Source: Sorex araneus
Taxonomy: Eukaryota; Chordata; Mammalia; Eulipotyphla; Soricidae
Length of the DNA stretch: 64,000 bases
Assembly (NCBI RefSeq): GCF_027595985.1
Contig: NC_073307.1
Span: forward strand, 45,548,594 to 45,612,593
Reading direction: 5' to 3'
A model generated the notes under the pieces. The model did no database searches and had not been told where the DNA came from. It saw only the letters and a list, made by a program, of their open reading frames with translations. Made by a program: the position numbers and the translations under genes. This document shows positions 11,097-21,874 of the stretch, in pieces. Within the stretch, counting starts at the first letter, position 1. Each line of letters starts with the position of its first letter.

Positions 11097-11618
11097 ATAG
11101 AGTCTCTTGACTGCATGCCTGGCTGTCTTCCCCAGGGCCCCTTGGAGGGGATGGGCTCCAGCTTCTCTCCCCACCCCGAGCAGAGCTCCCGGCGGCCGAA
11201 GACCACCAGAACCTAGCTACAGCCATACATCCATGGTTCTGTAAGCACCACGTTCGGACAGGCCTCATGCATGAAGGTACTGGCAGAGGAACCCAGGTGT
11301 GTGCAATCCCATCAACAGCCAACATCCAGAGAGAGACTTAAAAGCAAGCGATATCTTTAGCCTACTTTTCCCTCTGGGAGAAACTGGCAATCTTCTGAGA
11401 GTTTCCTGCCCACATGGGACAGCCTTGCAAGCTTCCCATGGTGTATTCATATGCAAAATCCAGTAACAAGCAGGATCTCATTCCCCTGACCCTGAAGAGC
11501 CCCCAGTGCAACATCATTAGGAGGGCTGAGTCGAGATGGACTTCTAAGATCTCAGGGAAAGGATGAAATAAGATGTTACTGAGCCCGCCCGAGAAATTGG
11601 TGATTAACGGGATTTCGT
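11097..11618 (+). mobile_element. Short RTE derivative, copy 2
   Basis: Closely matches the copy at 9579-10122 in the same orientation, starting at AGAGTCTCTTGA and ending at GGGATTTCG. It differs by scattered substitutions and a small indel (about 20 bp lost after AAAAGCAAGC, near 11350). I could not define a target duplication. The two copies are 1.0 kb apart; separate flanks argue for separate insertions. Confidence 0.75.
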
Positions 11619-11814
11619 GATTTGTGATTATTTAAAAAAACTCACATTACTTTGTTCCTGAAATTTTACTTATGATATCCAATTGAAAACTCAATTGCAT
11701 CCAGATAGAAATAATGAATCTTTCCTGGGATGTTTTATTGAATCATTTCTTTTATGATAAAATTATTGTCTTTTATTAGGCTGTTAGGTTATTGTTTGTT
11801 TTTCAATTTTTGAA

Positions 11815-12000
11815 TTTTCTCCTTATACTTTATGTAAACACTATAGTTTACAAAGTTGTTCCTGATGATTTGTTACAAGCATTCAATATTCCAACACCAG
11901 TCCCACAGCCATTACATCTTCCTTCCACCATTGTCTCCAATTTCCCCAACCACCCCTAAGCCTGCCCTCATAGCAGGACAACAATAATTTATTTTTGTAT
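11815..12000 (-). mobile_element. L1 3'-end fragment, antisense
   Basis: TTTACAAAGTTGTTCCTGATG with CCACCATTGTCTCC; the same sequence type recurs at 39030-39190. Confidence 0.7.
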
Positions 12001-12351
12001 TGCTGGTTATCAATAATTTGCTAACAGAATGATCAAAAAATGCTTTATTAGAAGAAAGTGAAGATTGTTGTACCTCACCACTGAGCTATTATAATAGCTT
12101 ACTAAATTAGTATAAGAGATTACTAAAATGCTTTAACAGGTTAAGCCTTCTGTGTTTGTATTTTGTTAACTGAGATTGCTTGCCTTTTACATTACATCCC
12201 ATCCAATCTGGTGTGCTACTCTTGGTTTATCAATGTTGTAGAGTTTATATTTAGCATAGCTATTTGTGGCTGGGTGCTCTAGGAAGTTCACGTTTTTTTT
12301 TAACAGGATGATACAGCCTGAGTTAAATTTTTAACTGGGTGGTGGCTTTGG

Positions 12352-12356
12352 TGTGC

Positions 12357-12389
<33 letters not shown>
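12352..12389. repeat. (TG)n microsatellite
   Basis: About 19 TG/GT units, then GAGGGAGAGAGA. Confidence 0.95.
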
Positions 12390-12392
<3 letters not shown>

Positions 12393-12409
12393 GAGAGAGA
12401 CTGCTGGGG

Positions 12410-12685
12410 TTTCTGGAAGTACAGGGAGATGGGAAAGGTAGTCTATCCCTGACCCCATAACTGCCTGGAGATTTTAGTCACAAAACACACATACTAGATT
12501 TTTTCAGTGGATTAATTTCTTGGTGAGGCTCATCCTGTGCAGTGGGGTACAGCCGGGAGCATGGCAGCCATTTTGGAGTGTGGGAGTTTTCAGGTGCTGG
12601 TGCTCTGTTTGGGCAGGTGCTGGGCTCCTCCACACCCCTCCAGGGTGTCCTGGATGAGTCAAGGCTATTCGTTCCTAGGGACAGA
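12410..12685 (+). repeat. Dispersed repeat, also at 50200-50460
   Basis: Shares GCCTGGAGATTTTAGTCAC, CACAAAACACACATAC, GCATGGCAGCCATTTTGG and a CCCCTCCAGGGTGTCCTGGAT-like block with the copy in intron 4. Family unknown. Confidence 0.6.
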
Positions 12686-12849
12686 ATAATCTTTAATTTT
12701 TTCTCTCATTCTAGCATTCAGGAGTCCAGTATGGTTTCTACAAATTGACATCAATTTAATTATTTAAATTAGTACTGATTTCCTTGTAGAGCAAGCACTC
12801 CTGAGAAAAATTCTTGAATTTCTGTCTCTGTGCTGACATTATCTTTTAT

Positions 12850-14345
12850 TTCATTAAAAAATTTATTATATCTTAGGAGGTTACAATAGTGTCAAAATGA
12901 ATAATATTGATATACAAAATTATGCCACACCAGTATCTAAGTTTCTATGACCCTCCACTACTTGTATGTCTCTTGTAGTCTGATCTTCTACTACTTCCAC
13001 TCTCTACCCATACCACTTGGTAATTGGCTCAGAATTCCAAGCAAGGGCTTGGCATTTAAAAGTACTATTTATTCTATTATTTGGGCTCTCTATATTCTAT
13101 TGATTAATGAGATGCACTGGTATTTATTCTTCCCCTGACTTATTTTACTTAATACAATGATCTTCCAATTCTATCCATGTTGCTGCAAACTGAATAATTT
13201 CATCTTTTCTTACAGCCACAATAGGATTACAAAGTGTATAAATAACACAACTTGATCCAATCATTTGTAGTTAAACTTTTGGGTTGCTTTCATATCCTGG
13301 TTAAGATGTTATTGCTGCAATGAACATGGGTGTGTGTGTAAAACACAAAAATAAAAAGAAAAGCGAGGGCGAGGGGAGAGCCTCACCGCACCGAGCCAGG
13401 CATAGGGCCTAGGGCAGCAGCGCTGTCTCTTCTGCCACCCGAGTTCAGTAGTCTCCAGCCGCTTCCCCCACCCCGGGGAGGTTGATGGCGATGATGTGGC
13501 AGGAGAAGGAAGGAACGGAGCAAAGATGGTTGGTCTCACTTGCAGTTTATTCCGATCTTCCCTCTATACACTCTCCACACCCTCTCCTTCTCTCGGAACC
13601 CCTTTTATTGATCATGGCACTTCCAAAGGGTGCAATACATTGACATCACCAAAGGCACCAAAAGATGTTACAGGAAGAACATTGAGGTTGAGGCAACATT
13701 ATTCTCTTGTATCTGCAGGCCAGTAATCTAGGCCCTGGAAAGAAGATACAAAACCAAAACCAAAGCCTTCCTTGGGCTGAAAGCACTCGGATTTACATCC
13801 CAAAGACCAGGCTGGGCTGTCATAAGAAATCTACATGTCAATTACAAACTAGGCAGCATCTGAAATCTACATCCCAAAGACTAGGCTGGGCCAGAGCCTG
13901 GAATCTACAATGTCAAGTCAGGCCTGGCTAGCACCTAAGATCTGCATGTCAAAGACCAGCCTTTTCTGTGAGAAAAGGAAAACTGCCTCTGAAATTATTT
14001 CCAGAAGGCAGCTGAAAAAGGGAAAGTATTCCTGTCTGCAGTACAGTGTCTCCAACAGGTGTGCACACATTCTTTAAAATTAATGTTTTGGGGTTTGGGG
14101 GGTAGACTATGAGAAGTGGAATTGCTGGGTTATATGGGATTAATCCAGGGGCATTCCCACACACAGTCAGTGAGGGTTCTTTTATTAACATGTCCTGCCA
14201 ACGTTTTTTGTTTCCAATCTTTTTAATACACATTCTCTTTGGCTTGAAATGAGATGAACAGATACTTTTACAAAAACATAAAGATAACCGGCTAGTAAGC
14301 ATATAAAATTTTACTCATCCTCACTTATTACTAAGGAAATGTTAA
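12850..14345 (-). mobile_element. L1 relic split by an LTR
   Basis: Antisense L1 ORF2/3' UTR at 12850-13334 (CTGCAATGAACATGGGTG) and 14058-14345 (GTGGAATTGCTGGGTTATATG), interrupted by the LTR at 13335-14057. Confidence 0.8.
13335..14057 (-). mobile_element. Solo class II (ERVK-type) LTR, 723 bp
   Basis: Flanked by the 6-bp duplication GGTGTG (13329-13334, 14058-14063) with TG...CA ends (minus strand begins TGTTGGAGAC and ends TTTTACACA). On the minus strand AATAAA occurs in the middle (TCAATAAAAGGGG, then GGAATAAACTGC), as expected at the R region. Three imperfect repeats around TACATCCCAAAGAC (13795-13950) lie on the U3 side. No viral coding sequence is attached. Confidence 0.85.
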
Positions 14346-14375
14346 TCTGAACATCTTATTTTTAAAAAATATTTT

Positions 14376-14532
14376 TGGGCTTTTAGGTTCACATCTGGTG
14401 TGAACTTACTTCCAGATCTGTGCTCAGATATCACTCCTGGCAGTGATCGGGGACCATCTGCGATGACAGGGATTGAATCCTGGTTGGTCGTGTGCAAAAC
14501 AAGAGCCTAAGCTACCCCTGAGCTCTGGCTCT
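14376..14532 (-). mobile_element. Old tRNA-derived SINE
   Basis: TTTGGGCTTTTAGGTTCAC through CACTCCTGGCAGTGATCGG to CTACCCCTGAGCTCTGGC; diverged. Confidence 0.7.
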
Positions 14533-14726
14533 TGAACATTTTCTTTTTGACATGCCATCTTGATCTTTACTTATTCTACTTAATTTCTATCATATTCACA
14601 TTAATCATTGGCTGTGCTATGCTTTTCTTCCATCTCCTGCATTGTGGGGAGCAACCATAACCTGCCTCAAACTTTATTCCAGTTTTAACTTTGTATCCCA
14701 GCAGACATGCAATAAAAATATCTTTT

Positions 14727-14910
14727 TTTTTTTTTTTTTTTTTTTGCTTTTTGGGTCACACCTGGCGATGCACAGGGGTTACTCCTGGCTCTGCACTCAG
14801 GAATTATCCCTGGCGGTGCTCAGGGGACCATATGGGATGCTGGGATTTGAACCCGGGTCGGCCGCGTGCAAGGCAAACGCCCTACCCGCTGTGCTATCTC
14901 TCCAGCCCCC
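14727..14910 (-). mobile_element. Poly(A)-tailed tRNA-SINE
   Basis: Near-consensus copy with a 24-base T run, flanked by TAAAAATATCTTTT at 14713-14726 and 14911-14924. Confidence 0.92.
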
Positions 14911-15149
14911 TAAAAATATCTTTTATTTGCTTAATTCATGAAAGATTTCTAGACTTCCCCCAAAGATTTGAAAAGCCAGAGGTGACAAATATGCCTTAAA
15001 GTAAGGTGTAAAATGATACTGCTTTTTCTACATATTTTATATAAACAGTGTTATTACTCTTCAAATACTTTGGTGATTAATTCTGGCATTGTATACCCTT
15101 TCCTATTCTTTTACTTTTGTTAAATAGTTATACTTATTTATTTATTTAT

Positions 15150-16060
15150 TTTAAACTTTTTATTAAATCACCATGTGGAAAGTTACAAAGTTCTCAGGTT
15201 TATGCCTCAGTTATACAATATTCAAACACCCATCCCTTCACCAGTGCCCATATTCCACCACCAAAAACCCCAGTATACCCCCCACCCCCACCCCCCACCC
15301 CCTACTGTATAACTAATGAATTTCACTTCATTTTCTCTTTACCTTGATTACGTTCCATATTTCAACACAAAACTCACTATTGTTGTTGGAGTTTCCCCCC
15401 AAGAAAGACAGCCCTACTACCAAGGGAGCATTTGATCATTAGTTTTCCATTGCTGGGAATGAAGAGATATGTAGCCCCACTGCTCCAAGTACATAACTCT
15501 TTTTTTTTCTTTTTCCTTTTCCTTTTTTTTCCCCCCCTCATCCCCATTCCCGCGACTCATAGTATGGTGTACGCCACGCCACGTTTCTCCCTGAAAATGG
15601 GAAACAACCTGGAAAGAGGGATATTTCCTCGTCTCAGCCAGCGTTGGGCTTTTGCTTAGTTCACAGTACAGAGAGGTGGCTGCTACTTTAATAACCTTCA
15701 ATATTTCAACAAAAACTCACTGTTATTATTTGGAGTTTCCCCCCCAAGTCAGACCTGTTCAAAAGGAACTGTTTCACATTGCTGACAATTATAGATGTTA
15801 AGTCGGTTTTGGATTTCTGTATAAAGTCCAGGGAAAATTCTGCCAGAAATTGCATAGCCAGCTCACAGTCCCAGTGCATTGCTGTAAGAAGTCTCTGGAA
15901 TCAAAATCTTTAGGCGCAGAGGGTCCACTTCACTCTCAGCAGCTCCGAATTTATCTGAGTCGAGGGCGTGCCGGTTATACCCCCTTCCCATGAGTTCATA
16001 GGAGCCCCAAGTGTAAAACTCGAATACCTCTGGGTTAGGACTCTTAGAAGATGGCACCTG
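15150..16060 (-). mobile_element. L1 3' UTR, antisense
   Basis: TTATTAAATCACCATGTGGA then CACCAGTGCCCATATTCCACC and AACTCACTATTGTTGTTGG, the shrew-type L1 3' UTR in reverse. A CTTTTCC-rich block (15500-15535) and a repeated AACTCACTGTTATTATTTGG (near 15710) show an internal duplication of UTR modules. Confidence 0.78.
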
Positions 16061-17105
16061 CCATCTAAATAGTTATATTTAAAGTGTGTTTCTTTAGACA
16101 GTGAATAAAAGAAACAAAATGACAAAATAAATGTCACATTTCTTTTCTGTCTAATATGAAAGTTTCTTATAATTTTCATATTTATTAGAATGTTTACATA
16201 ATTTGTATAATTCCATCTAGCATACAACACAGCACTGTATATTAAATAAATATTATTTTCATAAATTATATGTTATTTATGAATATAGTATAATATAGAT
16301 AATTGATATGGTTTGATTTGAATGTGTCAGTTTGATTTTTATTTTTTTGATTTATGTTTATTTCTTTTTTCTGCCTTTTAGACCTACCTAGCATTCTTTT
16401 CACTTATCACTTGTCATCCTGTTGATCTTCTATTTGCTTGAGCAGGCGCCAGTAACGTCTCCATTCGTCCCTGTCACATGCTAGTATAGACCAATGTTAT
16501 CTGCTAGCTCCAGGAACACAAACTGTTCAATTCAGAGTTTTGACAAAGAAGTCAGACCATCTCGTAGGTGAGTGGCCATGCGGTCTTTTGACGTCTCATG
16601 GAATCCAGTCCATAACAGCTCTAGTCCAGTGGTCATCTCAAAATCTCACTATGAGTTCAGCCCATCTTTGACACCTTGGCAAAAGAGACAGTGTCCCTGA
16701 TTCTTGATGCTCGACAGAGGATTCCTTCTCTCACTTGAATGAAACTTGATACTCCAAGCATAGCTCTTTCGATTCTTCTTTGGAATACCCGAATAGCATT
16801 CTCATCCTGTTTTCTTAGGGCCCAAGTCTCTGAGGTGTATGTTAGTGCAGGAAGAACAGTGGAGTCGAAAAGATGTGTCCAGAGCCAGAGGTTTTTCGTC
16901 CTCTAAATCACTTCTTCTATGCTCTGAAGGCGTTCTGTGCTGCTTTCTTCCTCCTGTGCGGTTCTGGCTCCAAGTCGTTCCTTATGTTGAGTTCTCGACC
17001 CAGGTACACATAGCTGCTGCATTCAGAGATGTTCGTTCCATTGAGAGCAAATGGAACGTCAGGGACTAGTTTGTTTTTCATGAACATTGTCTTGGTGAGA
17101 TTCAG

Positions 17106-17771
17106 CTATAGTCTGACCTTTCCACACTTGCGGTCAAAGTTGCCCAGCATTTGTGCCGCTTGACTAATGTTTGGTGTTATTAGAACAATGTCATCAGTGA
17201 AGCAGAGGTGGTGTAGTTGCTGACCATCTATCTTCACTCCTATTCCTTCCCATTCCAGTAACTGCATGACATTCTCGAGGATAGCACTGAAGAGTTTTGG
17301 TGAAATGGTATCACCCTGCCGTACCCCTCTCTTTATGTCAATGATCACTTCCTTGTAGAATGGTGAGATCCTGGTGGTGAATTCATAATACAGCTCACAG
17401 AGGATCTTGATGTACTGAGTTTGAACACTCTGTTTGGCTAGGACTTTGATGAACGTTGCAGTCTTAACAGAATCAAAGGCCTTCTTTGAATCAATGAATA
17501 TTAGACAGAGTGGCATCTTGAACTCTTGTTAAACTTCAATGAGCTTGGTCCCTGTGTGAATATCCAGCTCTGTGTGCTCATATGGTTGTCCTTCATCTAG
17601 TGTTCTGCCTATTCTCTTCAGGATGACTCGAGTGAACAACTTGTAGATGATGGATAACAAGCAGATTGGGTAATAGTTGCCGATGTCGTGGATGTCTCCC
17701 TTCTTGTACAACAGAACGGTTCTGCTAGTTTTCCATTGGAACGGAACCTTGCATTCGGACAGGTAGCACAT
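17106..17771 (-). pseudogene. RTE reverse transcriptase domain, broken
   Basis: Two fragments (17529-17771 and 17106-17516) separated by a stop. The first has the fingers motif with Leu-Leu-Tyr-Lys-Lys-Gly-Asp and Pro-Ile-Cys-Leu-Leu-Ser. The second has motif A (Phe-Ile-Asp-Ser-Lys-Lys-Ala-Phe-Asp), the RTE-diagnostic motif B (Gly-Val-Arg-Gln-Gly-Asp-Thr-Ile-Ser-Pro) and motif C as Phe-Thr-Asp-Asp, keeping both catalytic Asp. The C-terminal part and 3' UTR (16399-17105) have no long open frame. Confidence 0.88.
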
Positions 17772-17863
17772 GAAGAGCCGAGCCAGTGTATTGACGAGTA
17801 GTGGTGGCAGATTCTTCAGGTGTTTGGGTCTGACCTTGTCCAGACCGGGTGCTGTACATGTCT

Positions 17864-18223
17864 TTACTGATGAAATGATTGTTGGATTTCAGAAGGGAGG
17901 ATGTTGGGAATGACATATCCATCCTGCGGAATTTGGTATGTGGGCAGGTGGATGTGGCTGTCAAAGAGATCCAAGTAGAAGTCGTGAATAATCCTCTCTA
18001 TTGCCCTTCTAGAAGATGTGATAGATCCATCAGTATGTCTGACGGTGGTCGTCTTGGTCTTGTAGTTGGCGAGGGACAGGCAAGCACTGCAAATACTTTT
18101 CCCAGCTTCTGTTGCATCAGCTAACACTGCTGCTCTTCTCTCTTTGAGGTCTTCCTTTTTCACTTCTCTGCACAGCTTTGCAAGCTCAGACGTTAGCTTG
18201 TGGTTGCCTGAGGCTCGTGCCAA
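17864..18223 (-). pseudogene. RTE region between endonuclease and reverse transcriptase
   Basis: A fragment of 119 codons with the Lys/Arg-rich linker typical of RTE proteins (a run of Leu-Lys-Glu-Arg-Arg-Ala-Ala-Val-Leu near residues 25-35) and an Ile-Ile-His-Asp-Phe-Tyr-Leu-Asp-Leu-Phe segment that precedes the polymerase domain in this clade. It is out of frame with the endonuclease fragment; about 470 bp at 18224-18697 are broken in all minus frames. Confidence 0.7.
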
Positions 18224-18697
18224 ACCACGTTGGCGAATGAGCGCGAGAATTTCTGAAGATAGGTGTCAGTTTGTGGCTTTTCCATTCTCGGCATTCCTCT
18301 CGAAGTCATGGAGATCCTGAATCAATCAATTGTATTCCTCATTGATGTTGTCAAGGACGGCATCTTCCCACATTGCTGCAATAGTGCAGAAGAGCTCCCA
18401 GTTGGTGGTCATTCTGGGAGTTTTCTTCTTGAACTTAAACTTTGCAGTCCTTTCTCCCCACTCTGTGAAGTAGAATTTTGCACAAAGGAGATGGTGGTCT
18501 GATGCCGCTTAGAATTTTGGGATAACAGCGACATGGGTCAGGCAAAACCTTCAATTAAACATGATGTGGTCAATTTTGTTGTGCAACTGTCCACTGAGAA
18601 ACTCCCATGTCCAATGTTTAGATTCAGCCTTCTGGAACTGTGAATTACCATGGATGGTCTTGGTTGACATGATGAACTCAGACAGTCTCTCACCCTG

Positions 18698-19453
18698 TTA
18701 GTTCCATTCTAGACCATGGGACCCACTGTGGAGTTCTTCAGGTGACCTTCTCGGTCCTATCTTGGCATTGAAATCACCGACAATGATCTTGTAGAAGGTG
18801 TGGTCTTCTTTATAAAACTTCTCCAGCTCCATGTAGAACCTCTCAATTTCTTCTTCAGCGTATTTGCATGTTGGTGTGTAGACAACAAAGATAGAAATTG
18901 TTGGCAGTGAGCCACATCTATTCAAGCATAATCGTCTGATTTGAGTTGTTAGGCATTCGAATGAATCAATGTTCATGGCCAAGTTCATGTTGACAAGGAC
19001 ACTGACATCACTGACGCCTCTATTGTCACATATTCCTAGGAACAGTTCTTCTCCAGTGTGGAAAATGGCATGATGTGATTGATGCCTTCTCATCTTGGTC
19101 AGACCAATGATATCATACTTGATTTTCTGCGCTTTCACCATCAGGTCCTCGATGGATGCTGCTAATGTCAGTGTCCGTGCATTGAAAGTACAGACAATCA
19201 TTTTAGTCTGTCTTCGTTTTGGCAGTCTAGTTAGTCCCTGAGATTTTATCAGCCTCTCCTTGATCATCATTCTTAACACTGCTGTATTGGGGGGATCTTT
19301 CAGTGTCAGGGAAATGAGATCCATTGTTGTTACTGTTTTCAGCATGTCAAATACACCACGGATAGCTTGCCAGGCTCTGCCGTGCAGGTGGGATACTCCT
19401 GGTAGCCTGCCAGGCTCTCTTAGAGGGATGGAGGCTCTTAGGGCAGCCTCCAA
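18698..19453 (-). pseudogene. RTE 5' leader and endonuclease domain, degenerate
   Basis: An open stretch of 251 codons. Roughly residues 85-251 form the endonuclease domain, with Thr-Phe-Asn-Ala-Arg-Thr-Leu at 89-95, Tyr-Asp-Ile-Ile-Gly-Leu-Thr at 113-119 and Val-Gly-Asp-Phe-Asn-Ala at 225-230. The family's catalytic Glu after Gly-Leu-Ser/Thr is Lys here (position 120), so the enzyme would be dead even before the downstream stop. Residues about 1-84 translate the 5' leader (for example Arg-Ala-Trp-Gln-Ala near 26-30), which reappears in the short RTE derivatives and in the RTE-tailed SINEs. Confidence 0.85.
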
Positions 19454-19705
19454 TGGCCCTTACAGGTGTCCCCATGGTTCACACCATATTTGAACCTCAT
19501 CAAATATGGTATGGTAATTATGGAAAATGGGTATTAAATCTCTTATGATGTGTTCAGAAAGAGGCCTGGCATTTGGCAGTGGCTGGGTAGTTGAGGTAGT
19601 GGAGTTTGGCTGATGAGGTATTCATCTGGCCCTGCTAGGGTGGGGTTGACTGGGTTTGATCCCTGGGGTGCCGGAGCACTGCCAGAGAATGCACCTAGCA
19701 TTCTT

Positions 19706-20091
19706 AATTATTTTATTGCATCTCCTTTGTTATTGTATTGTATTTGTCATTGTATTGTAATATCCTTTCATGTTGTATCAAGATGTCTTTCAGTTGTTTT
19801 GATAACTTGAATAATCAGGACTCCAAGAGCAATTACAGGGATTAAAGCACATGTCTTTCATGTTGACTAACTTTGGTTGCAAATTAAATACCACATGGCC
19901 CCCCACTACAACCCCATGCATTTCTGGAGGCCCCCCTATTTGTGAGGCCAGGGTATCCCCCAATACCATGAGGCTTGAGCAGCATTACAGCCTCCAGCCC
20001 TCACATCAAACCTCTGGTCTGGTTGGTGAAGAATCTCAGACCTCTGAAACGTCTCTTGGGAGACCTCTCCTACTTGACTGCAAAAAGTAAG
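19706..20091. other. Possible old repeat, unassigned
   Basis: TGATAACTTGAATAATCAGG onward has a C-rich block (19900-19970) that may be a decayed SINE; I could not align it. Confidence 0.3.
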
Positions 20092-20272
20092 TCCTGTCCT
20101 GTCATCCCGTTGTTCATCGATTTGCTCAAGCAGGCACCAGTAACGCCTCCATTGTGAGACTTGTTACTGTTTTTGGCTTATAGAATATGCCACGGGAGTT
20201 TGCCAGACTCTGCTGTGCGGGTGAGATACTCTCGGTAGCTTGCCTCACTCTCTGAGAGGGACAGGAAATTTT
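20092..20272 (-). mobile_element. RTE-tailed SINE, head missing
   Basis: RTE-like tail and body only, from CATCCCGTTGTTCATCG to CTCTGAGAGGGACAGG; the tRNA head is absent, so it is either 5'-truncated or a headless derivative. Confidence 0.8.
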
Positions 20273-20284
20273 AAAAGACATTTA

Positions 20285-20462
20285 GGACTGGATAGATAGT
20301 ACACAAGTAATATTCTAGCCTTTAATGCTGCAGATAGCAGTTTGAATCCCACCCTCCTCCCCACTCCACACTCACACCCTTCATTTCATACCCCTGCATG
20401 AACAGGAGTGAGCCCTGAGCACAATCAAGTGAAATCCATTTCAACCCCCAAATAAATAAAAG
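20285..20462 (+). mobile_element. Old tRNA-derived SINE
   Basis: GGACTGGATAGATAGTACAC head, CAGTTTGAATCCCACC B-box region, CCCCAAATAAATAAA tail. Confidence 0.65.
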
Positions 20463-20649
20463 ATATTTTTTAAAAAATGCATTATTTTGCATGTGAATTA
20501 TCCTTTTTAGCTGTGTGTGGGATTTTTTTCCTTTTCTCTGAAAACCTTCCTTTATCGTATGTTTCAGTAAAGACATCAAGTGAATTTTATGTTAATTTTA
20601 GCTATTATTTATGAAGATAAATAATACTTTTAACCATTATTATTTTTAT

Positions 20650-20838
20650 TGAGTTTTGTTCTTGTGCTTGATAGTTTACAGGTCACACCTTGCCCTACCT
20701 GGGGCTTACACCTGGTTCTTTGCTCAGAGATCTCTCCTAGTGGTACTTAGAAAACCTTATGTGGTACCAGGGATTCCAACTGAGGGTTGGTTACAGGTAA
20801 GGTAAGATCTCTAACCCTGTACGATACCTGCAGCTCTG
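20650..20838 (-). mobile_element. Old tRNA-derived SINE
   Basis: GGTCACACCTTGCCCTACC tail and CCAGGGATTCCAACTGAGG B-box region; diverged. Confidence 0.65.
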
Positions 20839-20887
20839 TCATGGTTGTTCTTTTTTCTCACTGTTTTTTGGAAAGTATATGCCTTTA

Positions 20888-21260
<373 letters not shown>

Positions 21261-21399
21261 GCATATGCCTTTAAAGTTTTTTCACATTTCTTGAGTTTGG
21301 AAGTTAATTGAGATTTTTGGCATATCATTTTATAGCTAGAAAGTATGTTTCATGATATTACTTCAAAAAAAAATTGTAAGTGGCCATCGTGTTCAGTCT

Positions 21400-21865
21400 A
21401 TAGTCTATTTTTCGGCATCTCCCTAGGTGACCGGGTCCTCCCAGGACTCTTTACCTGGTGTTCCCTTCTCCTTTTGAGCTGCCCTTTCCCCTGGCATGTG
21501 AGGCAGGCTTCCAAGCTGTAGGGCAAACCTCCTGGTCCTTATCTCTACTACTCTTGGGTGTTAGTTTCCTATTCTGTTACTTTATATTTCACAGATGAGT
21601 AAAATCTTTCTATGTCTATCCCTCTCTTTCTGACTCATTTCACTTAACATGATATTTTCCATGTTGATCCACTTATATGCAAATTTCATGACTTTATCTT
21701 TTCTAACAGCTACATAATTTTGGCTATTGTAAACAGTGCTACAATGAACATACAAGTGCAAATGTCATTTCTACTATACGTTTTTGCCTCTCCGGGATAT
21801 ATTCCCAGAAGTGGTATTGCAGGGTCAAATGGGAGCTCAATTTCTAATTTTTTTAAATTTTAAAT
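21400..21865 (-). mobile_element. L1 3' fragment, antisense
   Basis: CAGTGCTACAATGAACATAC and CCCAGAAGTGGTATTGCAGG; 5' neighbour of a nested L1 cluster. Confidence 0.8.
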
Positions 21866-21874
21866 TAAAATTTT

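Larger units (their letters stand above)
16399..19692 (-). mobile_element. Full-length RTE-clade LINE (BovB-like), inactive
   Basis: A 3.3-kb non-LTR retrotransposon on the minus strand, flanked by a perfect 13-bp target duplication ACCTAGCATTCTT (16386-16398 and 19693-19705), which shows the insertion is complete at both ends. The length fits RTE elements (about 3.2-3.3 kb). It carries an apurinic-like endonuclease at its 5' side and a reverse transcriptase with RTE-type motifs at its 3' side, both broken by stops and frameshifts. The 3' end has no poly(A) but short AAGTGAT-type repeats, as in RTE elements. Family assignment rests on motif recognition; a named shrew RTE consensus was not consulted. 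Confidence 0.9.

Noticed and set aside
9579..11618. Terminal direct repeats of one 2-kb LTR element
   Set aside because: The two units have RTE-like 3' ends, and copy 1 has its own duplication, so they are separate insertions.
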